Notes: a model not told the origin generated them from the sequence alone. Counted from the first letter of the stretch, positions 1-6,123 are shown. The stretch is 6,757 nucleotides of DNA from UBA12191 sp964422295 (GCA_964422295.1 CAYRAM010000056.1:1-6757), one strand, 5' to 3'. Translations and numbers: made by a program.

Positions 1-32
1 GAGAGCAAGGATCGAGGAACCCGTACATGCCT

Positions 33-47
33 GCCGAGGTCCTCGGC
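33..47. repeat. Short perfect inverted repeat (hairpin)
   Basis: GCCGAGG and CCTCGGC flank a single T, giving a perfect 7-base inverted repeat; as RNA it would fold as a 6-pair stem with a 3-base loop. No T-run follows on either strand, so it does not look like a standard intrinsic terminator. It could be an operator half-site pair or chance in GC-rich sequence. Confidence 0.3.
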
Positions 48-204
48 CCCTGCTCATGGCACATAGGAGAGTCAGAATCGAAAAAAGTGGCAAGCCCTCT
101 TCAGCAGAATTTAACCGTTTTCTTTCCTCAACGATGCTCTCAGAGGGCCCATTTGAACTCCAAAATCAACCCTTTTCAATCCCGAAATTTATGTCGCAAG
201 CCTT

Positions 205-232
205 TATATAACTTGAGTTTATGGCAAATCAA
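205..232 (-). promoter_or_regulatory. Candidate sigma-70-like promoter reading leftward
   Basis: On the minus strand TTGATT (232-227) is followed after 16 bases by TATATA (210-205), or after 18 bases by TATAAA (208-203). Each box matches the vegetative consensus at about four or five of six positions, and the pair lies in the AT-rich part of the intergenic region. It would drive a gene left of the window. About 45 bases downstream a minus-strand GGAG lies 5 bases before an ATG at 152 that opens only 13 codons (stop at 113-111), a possible leader peptide. This is inference from weak motifs. Confidence 0.25.
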
Positions 233-318
233 CAAGGCCCGATTCTAGCACCAACCCCGACCGATCCAGCCCCCCCGGAAAATTGCCAGAAATTCGGCCG
301 GATGGTCCGATAACGTGA

Positions 319-1848
319 CTAGCCTCCCGGCATCGGGTCCCCGATGAGGGTGATGTAGGTCACGATGTGGTCCTGCGGCAGCCCCAGAAACTCGCCGAGG
401 GCGTCATCAAAGAAACCTGCAATGCCACTGACACCCAGTTTAAGACGCATGCAAGCAAGATTGACCTGGTGTCCAAGGAATCCTGAGTCGATGTGTAGAT
501 CACGGTAAACCCGATCACCCCAACACTCCACCGCCTCGGTCAAGGGTGCTGAATAGATGATTGCAGCGGCAGCATCCCCCGCCAATTCCTGACCGAGACA
601 GTACTCTTGGAGCGATCTTCGATGATCACCCCTTCGCTTGAGTGAGAGTTGATGTTCTTCTTCGCAATAGACCCAGTGACCGCTGTCGATACCTTTGACG
701 CGCAAAGTCAAGCAATGCACATCCAGCACTGATCCCAACCCCAGCAATCCCTGGGAACCTGAACGCAGAAATCGATGAGAAAAATCGAGCACACGTTCGA
801 AGTCACCCCTGTCGATGGACGCACCTGTGAATTGGCGAGTGGACCTCCGTTGCACTGAAATGGAACAGAACTCACCGGCAAGATCTGCCATCGTCTCACG
901 CAGTGTCAAGTTGCTGTCTGCATCATCCGCAACGAATGGCTCACGTGGTTTCAATTCACTCAGGGGTGAAGTCTCAAGCAACTCACTGGCCCTGTGCAAG
1001 GCGACGATGGCGTCATCTCCGGGAGGTTCTGTGAGGTGCTGTGTTGCTGAACAACGAACCGAAGCCGCTTCAATAACCGCGGAGGTCGCAGGGCTGCCTT
1101 GTTTCCATGGAACCAGAGGTACCAGGGCCAGCACCCCTTCCTCCTGATCGTCAAGAAAAAGTAACGATTGCAAACGGGAATCAATAAAGTGCGTCAAAAC
1201 CTTGGCCTGGTAACCCTCGTGACCCGCCGCATGGACCAGATTCCCGAGGACATGGCCGGTGTCGAGCATGATGCGTCGATAAGCCCGATCGTGGTAGCGC
1301 CAGCGTGAACGCTGCCACAAACCGGAGAGAACGACACAGATGCGTGAGTCGTCAAAGGCGGGCTCATTCCAGCAGGCAGCGGCGATTTCATCCATCCCCA
1401 CATCCTCGTAGAGCAGAACCATCTGATGGTGCGGCACGGAATAGGCATAGAGACCATCCTTGAGACCATCGATGTCGCGCAACACCAGCATCGCCTCGGT
1501 GGGATAAAGTGCGCCAGCGGATGGTGCCGCACGAAAGATCTGCGTTCCATTGGGAGTCTGTTGAAATCCTGTTGCACCGCAGGTGAAGAAAAGTGTCCTT
1601 GAAATCGCCCTCACTTCTTCACTGAGACTGCGCGGATCGAGAGGCTCCTGATCATCCGCCGGGCCAAGGGGAAAATCTTCGAAGGGAAGGTAAGGAACCA
1701 GGTCCACCGGATGTCTTGCATGCCAATGCTTCCAGGGTGGCGGCTGATTTTCAAAATCGGGTCGCGGCAGCAGGTTGATGGTCCTGCGGTCATATTTCGT
1801 TTCCTGATGGAACCACTCGGAGATGGTCAGAGGTTTGGGTGCGGACAC
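319..1848 (-). CDS. Tandem-domain SagB/ThcOx-type nitroreductase-family flavin dehydrogenase
   Basis: The 509-residue protein contains two nitroreductase-fold halves. The N-terminal half has the SagB/ThcOx signatures: an HQETKY stretch near 14-19 and proline-rich NQPPPWK at 34-40, APSAGALYP at 108-116, DGLYAYSVPHHQ at 131-142, and RAYRRIMLDTGHVLGN at 188-203. The C-terminal half repeats the pattern with RRSTRQF at 334-340, GHWVYCEEEHQLSL at 390-403, DSGFLGHQVNLAC at 454-466 and GVSGIAGFFDDALGEFLGL at 472-490. Family members bind FMN; SagB-type enzymes oxidise azoline rings to thiazoles or oxazoles in modified peptides, but many homologues have unknown substrates. No signal peptide is visible, so it is probably cytoplasmic. 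The start is GTG, 4 bases after the peptidase stop, with GAGG about 9 bases upstream, so the two genes are probably co-transcribed. Family assignment is firm; the substrate is unknown. Confidence 0.88.
   Translation of the reverse strand: MSAPKPLTISEWFHQETKYDRRTINLLPRPDFENQPPPWKHWHARHPVDLVPYLPFEDFPLGPADDQEPLDPRSLSEEVRAISRTLFFTCGATGFQQTPNGTQIFRAAPSAGALYPTEAMLVLRDIDGLKDGLYAYSVPHHQMVLLYEDVGMDEIAAACWNEPAFDDSRICVVLSGLWQRSRWRYHDRAYRRIMLDTGHVLGNLVHAAGHEGYQAKVLTHFIDSRLQSLLFLDDQEEGVLALVPLVPWKQGSPATSAVIEAASVRCSATQHLTEPPGDDAIVALHRASELLETSPLSELKPREPFVADDADSNLTLRETMADLAGEFCSISVQRRSTRQFTGASIDRGDFERVLDFSHRFLRSGSQGLLGLGSVLDVHCLTLRVKGIDSGHWVYCEEEHQLSLKRRGDHRRSLQEYCLGQELAGDAAAAIIYSAPLTEAVECWGDRVYRDLHIDSGFLGHQVNLACMRLKLGVSGIAGFFDDALGEFLGLPQDHIVTYITLIGDPMPGG
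331..346. repeat. Inverted repeat at the 3' end of the dehydrogenase gene
   Basis: CATCGGG and CCCGATG flank TC, a perfect 7-base inverted repeat inside the last codons of the leftward gene; as RNA it gives a 6-pair stem with a 4-base loop. No T-run follows, so at most it is a weak 3'-end structure. Confidence 0.25.
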
Positions 1849-1852
1849 AGCG

Positions 1853-2998
1853 TCAAACCTCGAGTTCTTTGGCGGCCTTGTTGAAGTTGCGACAGCCGTC
1901 CGAGGTCACCAGAACGACATCCTCGATGCGGCATCCTCCCAGCCCGGGGTAATAAAGACCTGGTTCGACCGTGACCACCATCCCCTCCTCCAAGGGGGGA
2001 CCCACCGGTGAGATGCGCGGGCCCTCATGGATATCGAGTCCGAGACCGTGGCCTGTACCGTGGAAGAAACCGACCCATTTCCCATCCCGCTTTTCAGTAG
2101 GGAAGCCGGCCTCGTCAAAGATCTGTTGCACCTTGCGGTGAATCTCCTGACCGCAAGCACCGGGGCGGATCATCGATATCGCCGTCTCCTGCGCCTCCAA
2201 AACTGCCCTGTGCAGGCGTTTTTGATCTTCGCTGGCGCTTCCCTTGACCACGGTGCGTGTCATGTCCCCCCAGTAGCGGTGGGTCATGTGCTGGGGGTAG
2301 ATGTCACAGATCACCGTCTCTCCGGCGCGAATCGGGCCACTTCCCACATCGTGGGGGTCACACCCCTGATCCCCCGGAGCGATGATGAAATCCCCCAGTT
2401 GCAAGCCTCGATCGAGCAGAAAGGAGCGCACACGAGCCTTGATCCGCTCCGCGGTCAGTTCTTCCCCATCCAGAAAGAGGATTTCGTCCCCCTGCGGCTC
2501 ACTCTCGCGGATCATGCCGATGGCCACCTCCATCGCAGCTTCGGTGGCCGCTTGTGACTCTTCAAGGCAGCGTATTTCATGCTCCTGCTTGATCCTGCGC
2601 TCGGCGAAGAAGGGGTCGGGACGCGGTTCAACCCGGATTCCCCCCGCTCTCAGGTGATCCGCCAGTAACAGGGGAAATCGCGCAGGAACGTGGACACACC
2701 CTATCGAGCGCGATCGGAGCCAGTGGAGCACGACCCCTTCAAAAGGAACGGCATCCTTGCCTTCACTTTCCCGGGCTTGACGTTCGATGGCAGAGAGACT
2801 GACCACTTCATCGACTCGGGCTTCCTTCTCTCCGCGACCCAATTCGAGATCTGTGAGCAGGATGGCGCTCCCGGCGTCATCTTTCAGCCATGTGAAAGCA
2901 TCGACGGCAAGAAATCCCGATGCCCACAGCAGATCCGGCTCCCTCTCGCTGGCATCGACCAGCAATTGAGCACTCTTTTCTCTTCCCGCATCGGTCAC
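1853..2998 (-). CDS. M24-family metallopeptidase (Xaa-Pro aminopeptidase/dipeptidase type)
   Basis: The protein has the creatinase/prolidase N-terminal domain followed by the pita-bread M24 catalytic domain. With the start chosen here (381 residues), all five metal ligands can be placed: D232 in CDIYPQ, D245 in WGDMTRTVVKG, H317 in HGTGHGLGLDIHEGP, E345 in VEPGLY and E359 in RIEDVV. The enzyme is therefore predicted to be an active di-metal peptidase cleaving bonds next to proline, in the cytoplasm. The frame stays open upstream to 3232, but that part has rare codons, low-complexity sequence and would run into the divergent operon. I chose GTG at 2998 because GAGAGGG lies 5 bases upstream; TTG at 2965 (370 residues) fits the family's usual N-terminus (LLVDASE...) almost equally well, and ATG at 3124 is less likely. 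It is the first gene of a leftward pair with the dehydrogenase. The exact substrate is unknown. Confidence 0.9.
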   Translation of the reverse strand: MTDAGREKSAQLLVDASEREPDLLWASGFLAVDAFTWLKDDAGSAILLTDLELGRGEKEARVDEVVSLSAIERQARESEGKDAVPFEGVVLHWLRSRSIGCVHVPARFPLLLADHLRAGGIRVEPRPDPFFAERRIKQEHEIRCLEESQAATEAAMEVAIGMIRESEPQGDEILFLDGEELTAERIKARVRSFLLDRGLQLGDFIIAPGDQGCDPHDVGSGPIRAGETVICDIYPQHMTHRYWGDMTRTVVKGSASEDQKRLHRAVLEAQETAISMIRPGACGQEIHRKVQQIFDEAGFPTEKRDGKWVGFFHGTGHGLGLDIHEGPRISPVGPPLEEGMVVTVEPGLYYPGLGGCRIEDVVLVTSDGCRNFNKAAKELEV

Positions 2999-3198
2999 TG
3001 GAGCCCTCTCTTCCAACCACAAACGGAAATTCCCCGGTTTGCCTCCCCTGCGTATCACCCCGAATGGAGGTGGGCAAGCCCCCAGAGGAGGTTGATGGCG
3101 ATTTGCGGGGCTTTTCGATCGCATCGTACTCTTGAGGGCCGAAAGGTGACTACAGGTCGTAGCCACACCCATCGGCTCATGGAGGCGATTTGGGACTG
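2999..3198. promoter_or_regulatory. Divergent intergenic region between the peptidase and GTPase operons
   Basis: With the starts chosen here, about 200 bases separate the leftward peptidase gene from the rightward operon, so both promoters should lie here. I find no convincing -35/-10 pair on either strand. A small CTAC-N5-GTAG inverted repeat sits at 3150-3162, and GGAGG at 3181-3185 is a possible ribosome binding site for a TTG start at 3190. Because the peptidase frame stays open across the region, its true extent depends on start-site choice. Confidence 0.4.
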
Positions 3199-4248
3199 AT
3201 GAAATCCTGGAAATCCCGATCTGCTGGATCATCCGTTTCTGGATCCACGGAGCAACGCTGGATGACTCTCTTTGAAGCAGGGGGCGAGGATTCTCTCCTC
3301 AACAAGGCCACCCAACTCCAAAATCGCCAAGAATTCGACGCAGCACTGCGATTGCTGCGTGCGGGTGTCGTCCGTTTTCAGCCCTGGCCTGAAGGGGAGG
3401 AGAAACTCGCCTTCATCGAGCGCCAGTACGCCCGCAGTGAACTGGCGAACCTCCAGGATGATGCCCAAAACAATTTCTCTTCCCTGACCGCGTCTCGCCT
3501 CGCCGACACACTCGACATCCTTGGCGATCGATCCGGCTGGCAATTGTGGACGAGGGCAGCCATCGAAGAGGACCCCTGTGATCCGGAAGGATACCTGGCG
3601 GTCGCCCGTTCCCACCTGCGCAAATTCTGTCGGGAATCGGATGCGGTCGCAGGTCTCGGCGCACTGCGCTACCTGACCAAGGCGTGTCAACTCAGACCGG
3701 GGCATGGCGAGTGCCTGCGCGATCTTGCGACACTGCTATTGAATCTGCGAGCACCCCTTGCCGCCTCGAAGGTGCTAGCCCCCCTGACCCGCGCAGTCCC
3801 CAGTGACCCGATGGTCGTTGCGCTTTCGATTTTGGCCGCAGAACTCCCACCGGAGAAAACCACCAATGTTCAGGAGCTGTTCCTGCGTTGGGAAACGGGA
3901 GTCGAACCTCAACACTTCAAAGGGAAACCGGCGCGCTTTGCGACACCCCAAGGCATCGATCTTTGGGAGATCTCTACAGATCGTTCCATCGTTGCCACCT
4001 CTGAAGATGCAGATCTCTCCGACACCACGTTGGAGAATTATTCGGTCATGGTCGGCACCCTTCAAAGAGCACTACCCCAGATGGGGATGGGGAACTTTCA
4101 GCGATTCACTTCCCGTGGCAGGGGAGGAATCCTGATGGGGCAAATGGAGGACGATTCAACCCTGATCGGACACACTGCCCGCGCTTCCCATGAACCCCAG
4201 CTCGCACGACTTCTTGAGAAGACCCGCGAACTCGAGGTGCGCCGATGA
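3199..4248 (+). CDS. TPR-like protein with degenerate C-terminal Roadblock/LC7-like domain
   Basis: I do not recognise a named family for the whole 349-residue protein. Residues about 35-220 are helical with TPR-like features: NRQEFDAALRLLRAGV, AIEEDPCDPEGYLAVARSHL and ACQLRPGHGECLRDLATLLL each resemble a helix pair of a tetratricopeptide repeat. Residues about 252-347 resemble a divergent Roadblock/LC7 domain, with a helix (LENYSVMVGTLQRALPQMG), two strands (QRFTSRGRGGILMGQME and STLIGHTA) and a closing helix. There is no signal peptide or membrane helix, so it is probably a cytoplasmic scaffold or adaptor. It opens a four-gene operon, and its stop overlaps the next start as ATGA, implying translational coupling. 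The start is uncertain: TTG at 3190 has GGAGG 4 bases upstream, ATG at 3262 has GGAG 9 bases upstream and begins right at the conserved-looking part. Being coding is well supported; the Roadblock assignment is inference from pattern. Confidence 0.75.
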   Translation: MKSWKSRSAGSSVSGSTEQRWMTLFEAGGEDSLLNKATQLQNRQEFDAALRLLRAGVVRFQPWPEGEEKLAFIERQYARSELANLQDDAQNNFSSLTASRLADTLDILGDRSGWQLWTRAAIEEDPCDPEGYLAVARSHLRKFCRESDAVAGLGALRYLTKACQLRPGHGECLRDLATLLLNLRAPLAASKVLAPLTRAVPSDPMVVALSILAAELPPEKTTNVQELFLRWETGVEPQHFKGKPARFATPQGIDLWEISTDRSIVATSEDADLSDTTLENYSVMVGTLQRALPQMGMGNFQRFTSRGRGGILMGQMEDDSTLIGHTARASHEPQLARLLEKTRELEVRR

Positions 4249-4601
4249 AGTCCCTTCTCGAAAACCTCAATCAGATTCCAGGAGTTCACGGGTCGATGGT
4301 GATGACGGAGGACGGCATGGTCGTGGCCTCGGAGTTGACGGCCGATCTCGACAGCGAATCGCTGGCAGCAATCACATCCGGAGCTCGCTTGTGCATCCAT
4401 CGCTCAGCGATCCAGTGTGGTGATGGCGAACCCCATGAAATTGTCCTCGAAGGAACCGATGGAAACCTGGTCCTGCTCGAAGTGGGTGAAGCGACTCTGA
4501 TCGTCGTCACCCATGCGGGGCTCAAATTGAACAGTGGAATGTTGGAAATCAGAAGTGTGGCCAGAAAGTTACGTGGGATCCTCGAGATCCAGACTTCTTG
4601 A
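4245..4601 (+). CDS. Small Roadblock/LC7-domain protein (second MglB-like or MglC-like partner)
   Basis: The 118-residue protein is essentially one Roadblock/LC7 domain: helix (LLENLNQIPG), strand and turn with TEDGMVVAS at 21-29, helix (DSESLAAITSGARLCIHRSA), strands (EIVLEGTDGNLVLLEVGEATLIVVT), then a C-terminal helix (SGMLEIRSVARKLRGILE). Roadblock proteins dimerise and bind MglA/Ras-like GTPases as activating proteins, exchange-factor parts or scaffolds. This one lacks the C-terminal extension ending in LFSE-type residues seen in MglB, so it is not the main MglB of the operon; its size resembles MglC of Myxococcus, though orthology cannot be claimed. Its ATG overlaps the stop of the preceding gene by four bases, so the two are likely made together and may form a complex or heterodimer. 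It is followed 36 bases later by mglA. Confidence 0.85.
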   Translation: MKSLLENLNQIPGVHGSMVMTEDGMVVASELTADLDSESLAAITSGARLCIHRSAIQCGDGEPHEIVLEGTDGNLVLLEVGEATLIVVTHAGLKLNSGMLEIRSVARKLRGILEIQTS

Positions 4602-4627
4602 CAGGAAGCGCGGCCACTAAAAAAAAC

Positions 4628-4632
4628 AGGAG
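4628..4632 (+). promoter_or_regulatory. Ribosome binding site of mglA
   Basis: AGGAG lies 5 bases before the ATG at 4638, inside an A-rich leader (a run of eight A just upstream and five A after). The A-rich, unstructured context suggests the GTPase is translated strongly relative to its neighbours; that is inference. Confidence 0.7.
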
Positions 4633-4637
4633 TAAAA

Positions 4638-5564
4638 ATGGTTCAGATCAACTTCTCCCTCAAGGAAGTGAACTGCAAGATCGTCTACTACGGACCCGGA
4701 TTGAGTGGCAAGACCACAAATCTGGAAGTAGTTCATTTGAAGGCACCCAAAACGAGCGTGGGTGACCTCACAAGCATCGCAACGGAAGGGGATCGCACCC
4801 TCTTCTTCGACTTCTTGCCCCTCAATTTGGGACAAGTCGCCGGCATGAAAACTAAATTTCAAATCTACACCGTCCCCGGGCAGGTCTACTACAACTCAAC
4901 ACGCAAACTGGTGTTGCAAGGTGCAGACGGTGTCGTCTTTGTCGCCGATTCCAAGCGCGGCAAGATGAAAGAAAACATCGAAAGCCTGGGTAATCTCGAA
5001 GAGAACCTCAAGGAGCACGGGCTTTCCTTCGACACCATCCCGGTGGTCTTCCAATACAACAAGCGTGATCTTCCCGATGTATACAGTGTCGAAGAACTGC
5101 ATCATGAATTGAACACACGCAACTTCCCACATGTGGAAGCGGTCGCACGATCCGGTGAAGGTGTCTTTCCGACTCTGAAGAAGCTCGCCGCCATGGTGCT
5201 CAAATCACTCAATCAGCAGCACTCTTCGGTCAAGAGCAGGTCTGGGACCACTCCCTCCGAATCCTCCTCAGCTGTTGCTTCCGCCAATGGCGATGCTGCG
5301 GTTGTCGGAACCTCTGCAGCAACAGCAGTAGCAACCTCTGCGACGAGGACACGAGTCTCCGCATCAAGGCAGACCAGCCCCACAGGGGTGCAGACGATGT
5401 CGACTGCCGCATCGATGACCACTGCTGTTCGTCCGCGCATCGTGTCTTCACCCCGTCGCCAAAAAAGCCGTCGTGGAAAAGTGCTCGGCCTCGTCGCCGG
5501 AGTGGGAATCCTGCTCGCCGCCGTCAGTGCATGGGTCGCTCACGCCTTCGGCTTTTTCTCTTGA
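4638..5564 (+). CDS. MglA-type small Ras-like GTPase with C-terminal linker and membrane anchor
   Basis: Residues 1-192 are a full MglA G domain: P-loop GPGLSGKTTN (19-28), TEGDRTLFFDFLPL (49-62) with R53, TVPGQ (78-82) with the MglA-specific T78 and catalytic Q82, VFVADS (100-105), NKRD (141-144) and a SAK-like AVARSGEGV. All residues known to matter for GTP binding and hydrolysis in Myxococcus MglA are kept, and numbering matches. MglA proteins normally end near residue 195. This one continues for about 115 residues: a Ser/Thr/Ala-rich, probably disordered linker (193-263), a strongly basic patch (RPRIVSSPRRQKSRRGK, 265-281), then one hydrophobic helix (about 282-306) ending 2 residues before the stop. 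By the positive-inside rule the G domain stays cytoplasmic, making this a tail-anchored GTPase. A 9-base direct repeat (AACCTCTGC at 5309 and 5333, 24 bases apart, in frame) hints at linker growth by local duplication. It lies in an operon with mglB and two other Roadblock-type genes. Confidence 0.95.
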   Translation: MVQINFSLKEVNCKIVYYGPGLSGKTTNLEVVHLKAPKTSVGDLTSIATEGDRTLFFDFLPLNLGQVAGMKTKFQIYTVPGQVYYNSTRKLVLQGADGVVFVADSKRGKMKENIESLGNLEENLKEHGLSFDTIPVVFQYNKRDLPDVYSVEELHHELNTRNFPHVEAVARSGEGVFPTLKKLAAMVLKSLNQQHSSVKSRSGTTPSESSSAVASANGDAAVVGTSAATAVATSATRTRVSASRQTSPTGVQTMSTAASMTTAVRPRIVSSPRRQKSRRGKVLGLVAGVGILLAAVSAWVAHAFGFFS

Positions 5565-5568
5565 ACCT

Positions 5569-5576
5569 GGAAGGAG
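5569..5576 (+). promoter_or_regulatory. Ribosome binding site fixing the mglB start
   Basis: GGAAGGAG ends 4 bases before the ATG at 5581 and lies in the 16-base gap after the mglA stop. The same frame is open upstream to an ATG at 5473 inside mglA, but the strong site here and the fit of the protein's N-terminus to MglB decide for 5581. Confidence 0.75.
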
Positions 5577-5580
5577 CATC

Positions 5581-6087
5581 ATGATCAGTGACAGCGATCA
5601 CCTGAGGAATCAGCGTCTCGTTTTCTACCGCGAAGACATCGAACAGATCGACCGGGTTCTCGGCAACTTCCTCGATTTGTCTGGCAGCAAATGCAATCTA
5701 CTCATCGACAAAGAAGGCCACATGGTGACCTACTGCGGAGATACCAGTTCCATCGATGAGCAAACCGTTGCCGCTCTCGTCGCCGGTTCGTACGCCGCCA
5801 CCCGAGAGATGGCGCGCCTTCTCGGAGAAGATGAGTTTTCCGTACTCTTTCACCAGGGACGCAAGGGCAGCATCCAACTGACGATGGTCGGCGATCGCAC
5901 CATCATGGCGACCGTCTTCGATGATCAAACGACGGTAGGAATGGTTCGCCTGTATGCGAAAGCTGCCAGTGACGGTCTCGAAAAGATCTTTGAGGAGATC
6001 CGTCACCGTCCTCCGGGCCGTATGCAGCTAGACAGCAATTTTGGCGATTCCGCACAGGGAGCTCTCGACTGTTTCTTCTCTGAATAA
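5581..6087 (+). CDS. MglB-type Roadblock/LC7 GTPase-activating protein
   Basis: The 168-residue protein follows Myxococcus MglB (159 residues) along its length: an N-terminal helix (YREDIEQIDRVLGNFL), the strand-turn LLIDKEGHMVTYCGDTSSID, the helix TVAALVAGSYAATREMARLLGEDEF, the strands VLFHQGRKGSIQLTMVGDRTIMATVFDD, and the helix MVRLYAKAASDGLEKIFEEI. It ends in ALDCFFSE, matching the DNLFSE end of MglB; in MglA-MglB structures that C-terminal helix contacts MglA. In Myxococcus an MglB dimer stimulates GTP hydrolysis by MglA and keeps it off the lagging pole. Here the gene follows mglA by 16 bases, the reverse of the mglB-mglA order in Myxococcus. It has no signal peptide or membrane segment, so it would act from the cytosol on the membrane-tethered GTPase. 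Function is confident by family; the polarity role in this organism is inferred. Confidence 0.92.
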   Translation: MISDSDHLRNQRLVFYREDIEQIDRVLGNFLDLSGSKCNLLIDKEGHMVTYCGDTSSIDEQTVAALVAGSYAATREMARLLGEDEFSVLFHQGRKGSIQLTMVGDRTIMATVFDDQTTVGMVRLYAKAASDGLEKIFEEIRHRPPGRMQLDSNFGDSAQGALDCFFSE

Positions 6088-6098
6088 GTTCAGAGAGG
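6075..6098. terminator. Hairpin across the mglB stop, possible bidirectional terminator
   Basis: TCTCTGAA (6077-6084) and TTCAGAGA (6089-6096) form a perfect 8-pair stem, extended to 10 pairs with one U-G pair, around a TAAG loop that contains the mglB stop codon. It sits between two convergent genes, where a shared terminator would be expected. Neither strand has a T-run after the stem, so it is not a textbook intrinsic terminator; it may stabilise the 3' end or be chance. Confidence 0.35.
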
Positions 6099-6123
6099 CC
6101 ATCGAATCGGATCGGGTCGCTTC

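Larger units (their letters stand above)
1..318. other. Intergenic region with no supportable gene
   Basis: This stretch lies beyond the 3' end of the leftward dehydrogenase gene and reaches the window edge. About 100-245 is clearly richer in A and T than the rest of the window. A plus-strand open frame of 73 codons from position 27 has no ribosome binding site, an odd composition and no recognisable motif, so I do not call it. On the minus strand, frames starting at 64, 57 and 28 run off the left edge without a stop; any could be the start of a neighbouring gene, but none has a good ribosome binding site. The promoter-like pair and the hairpin listed separately are the only structures I can point to. 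Confidence 0.6.

Noticed and set aside
27..248. Plus-strand open frame of 73 codons in the left intergenic region
   Set aside because: No ribosome binding site, unusual composition, no motif, and it lies across the AT-rich non-coding stretch.
2027..2557. Plus-strand 176-codon open frame opposite the peptidase gene
   Set aside because: It is antisense to the M24 catalytic core whose metal ligands are all intact, and its translation has no family features.
4577..4592. GGATC-N5-GATCC inverted repeat near the end of the small Roadblock gene
   Set aside because: Only five pairs, inside coding sequence and with no T-run; too short to call a terminator or operator.
4598..4627. Perfect TTGACA at 4598-4603 upstream of mglA as an internal promoter
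   Set aside because: No acceptable -10 box at 16-18 bases (only a run of A), and a transcript from it would start at or after the mglA ribosome binding site.
5213..5451. Minus-strand open frames opposite the mglA linker
   Set aside because: They are a by-product of the biased Ser/Thr/Ala codons on the other strand; no ribosome site or recognisable motif.
5473..5580. Longer mglB beginning at an ATG inside mglA
   Set aside because: The extra residues are the shifted reading of the mglA membrane-anchor region, and the strong GGAAGGAG site serves the ATG at 5581.
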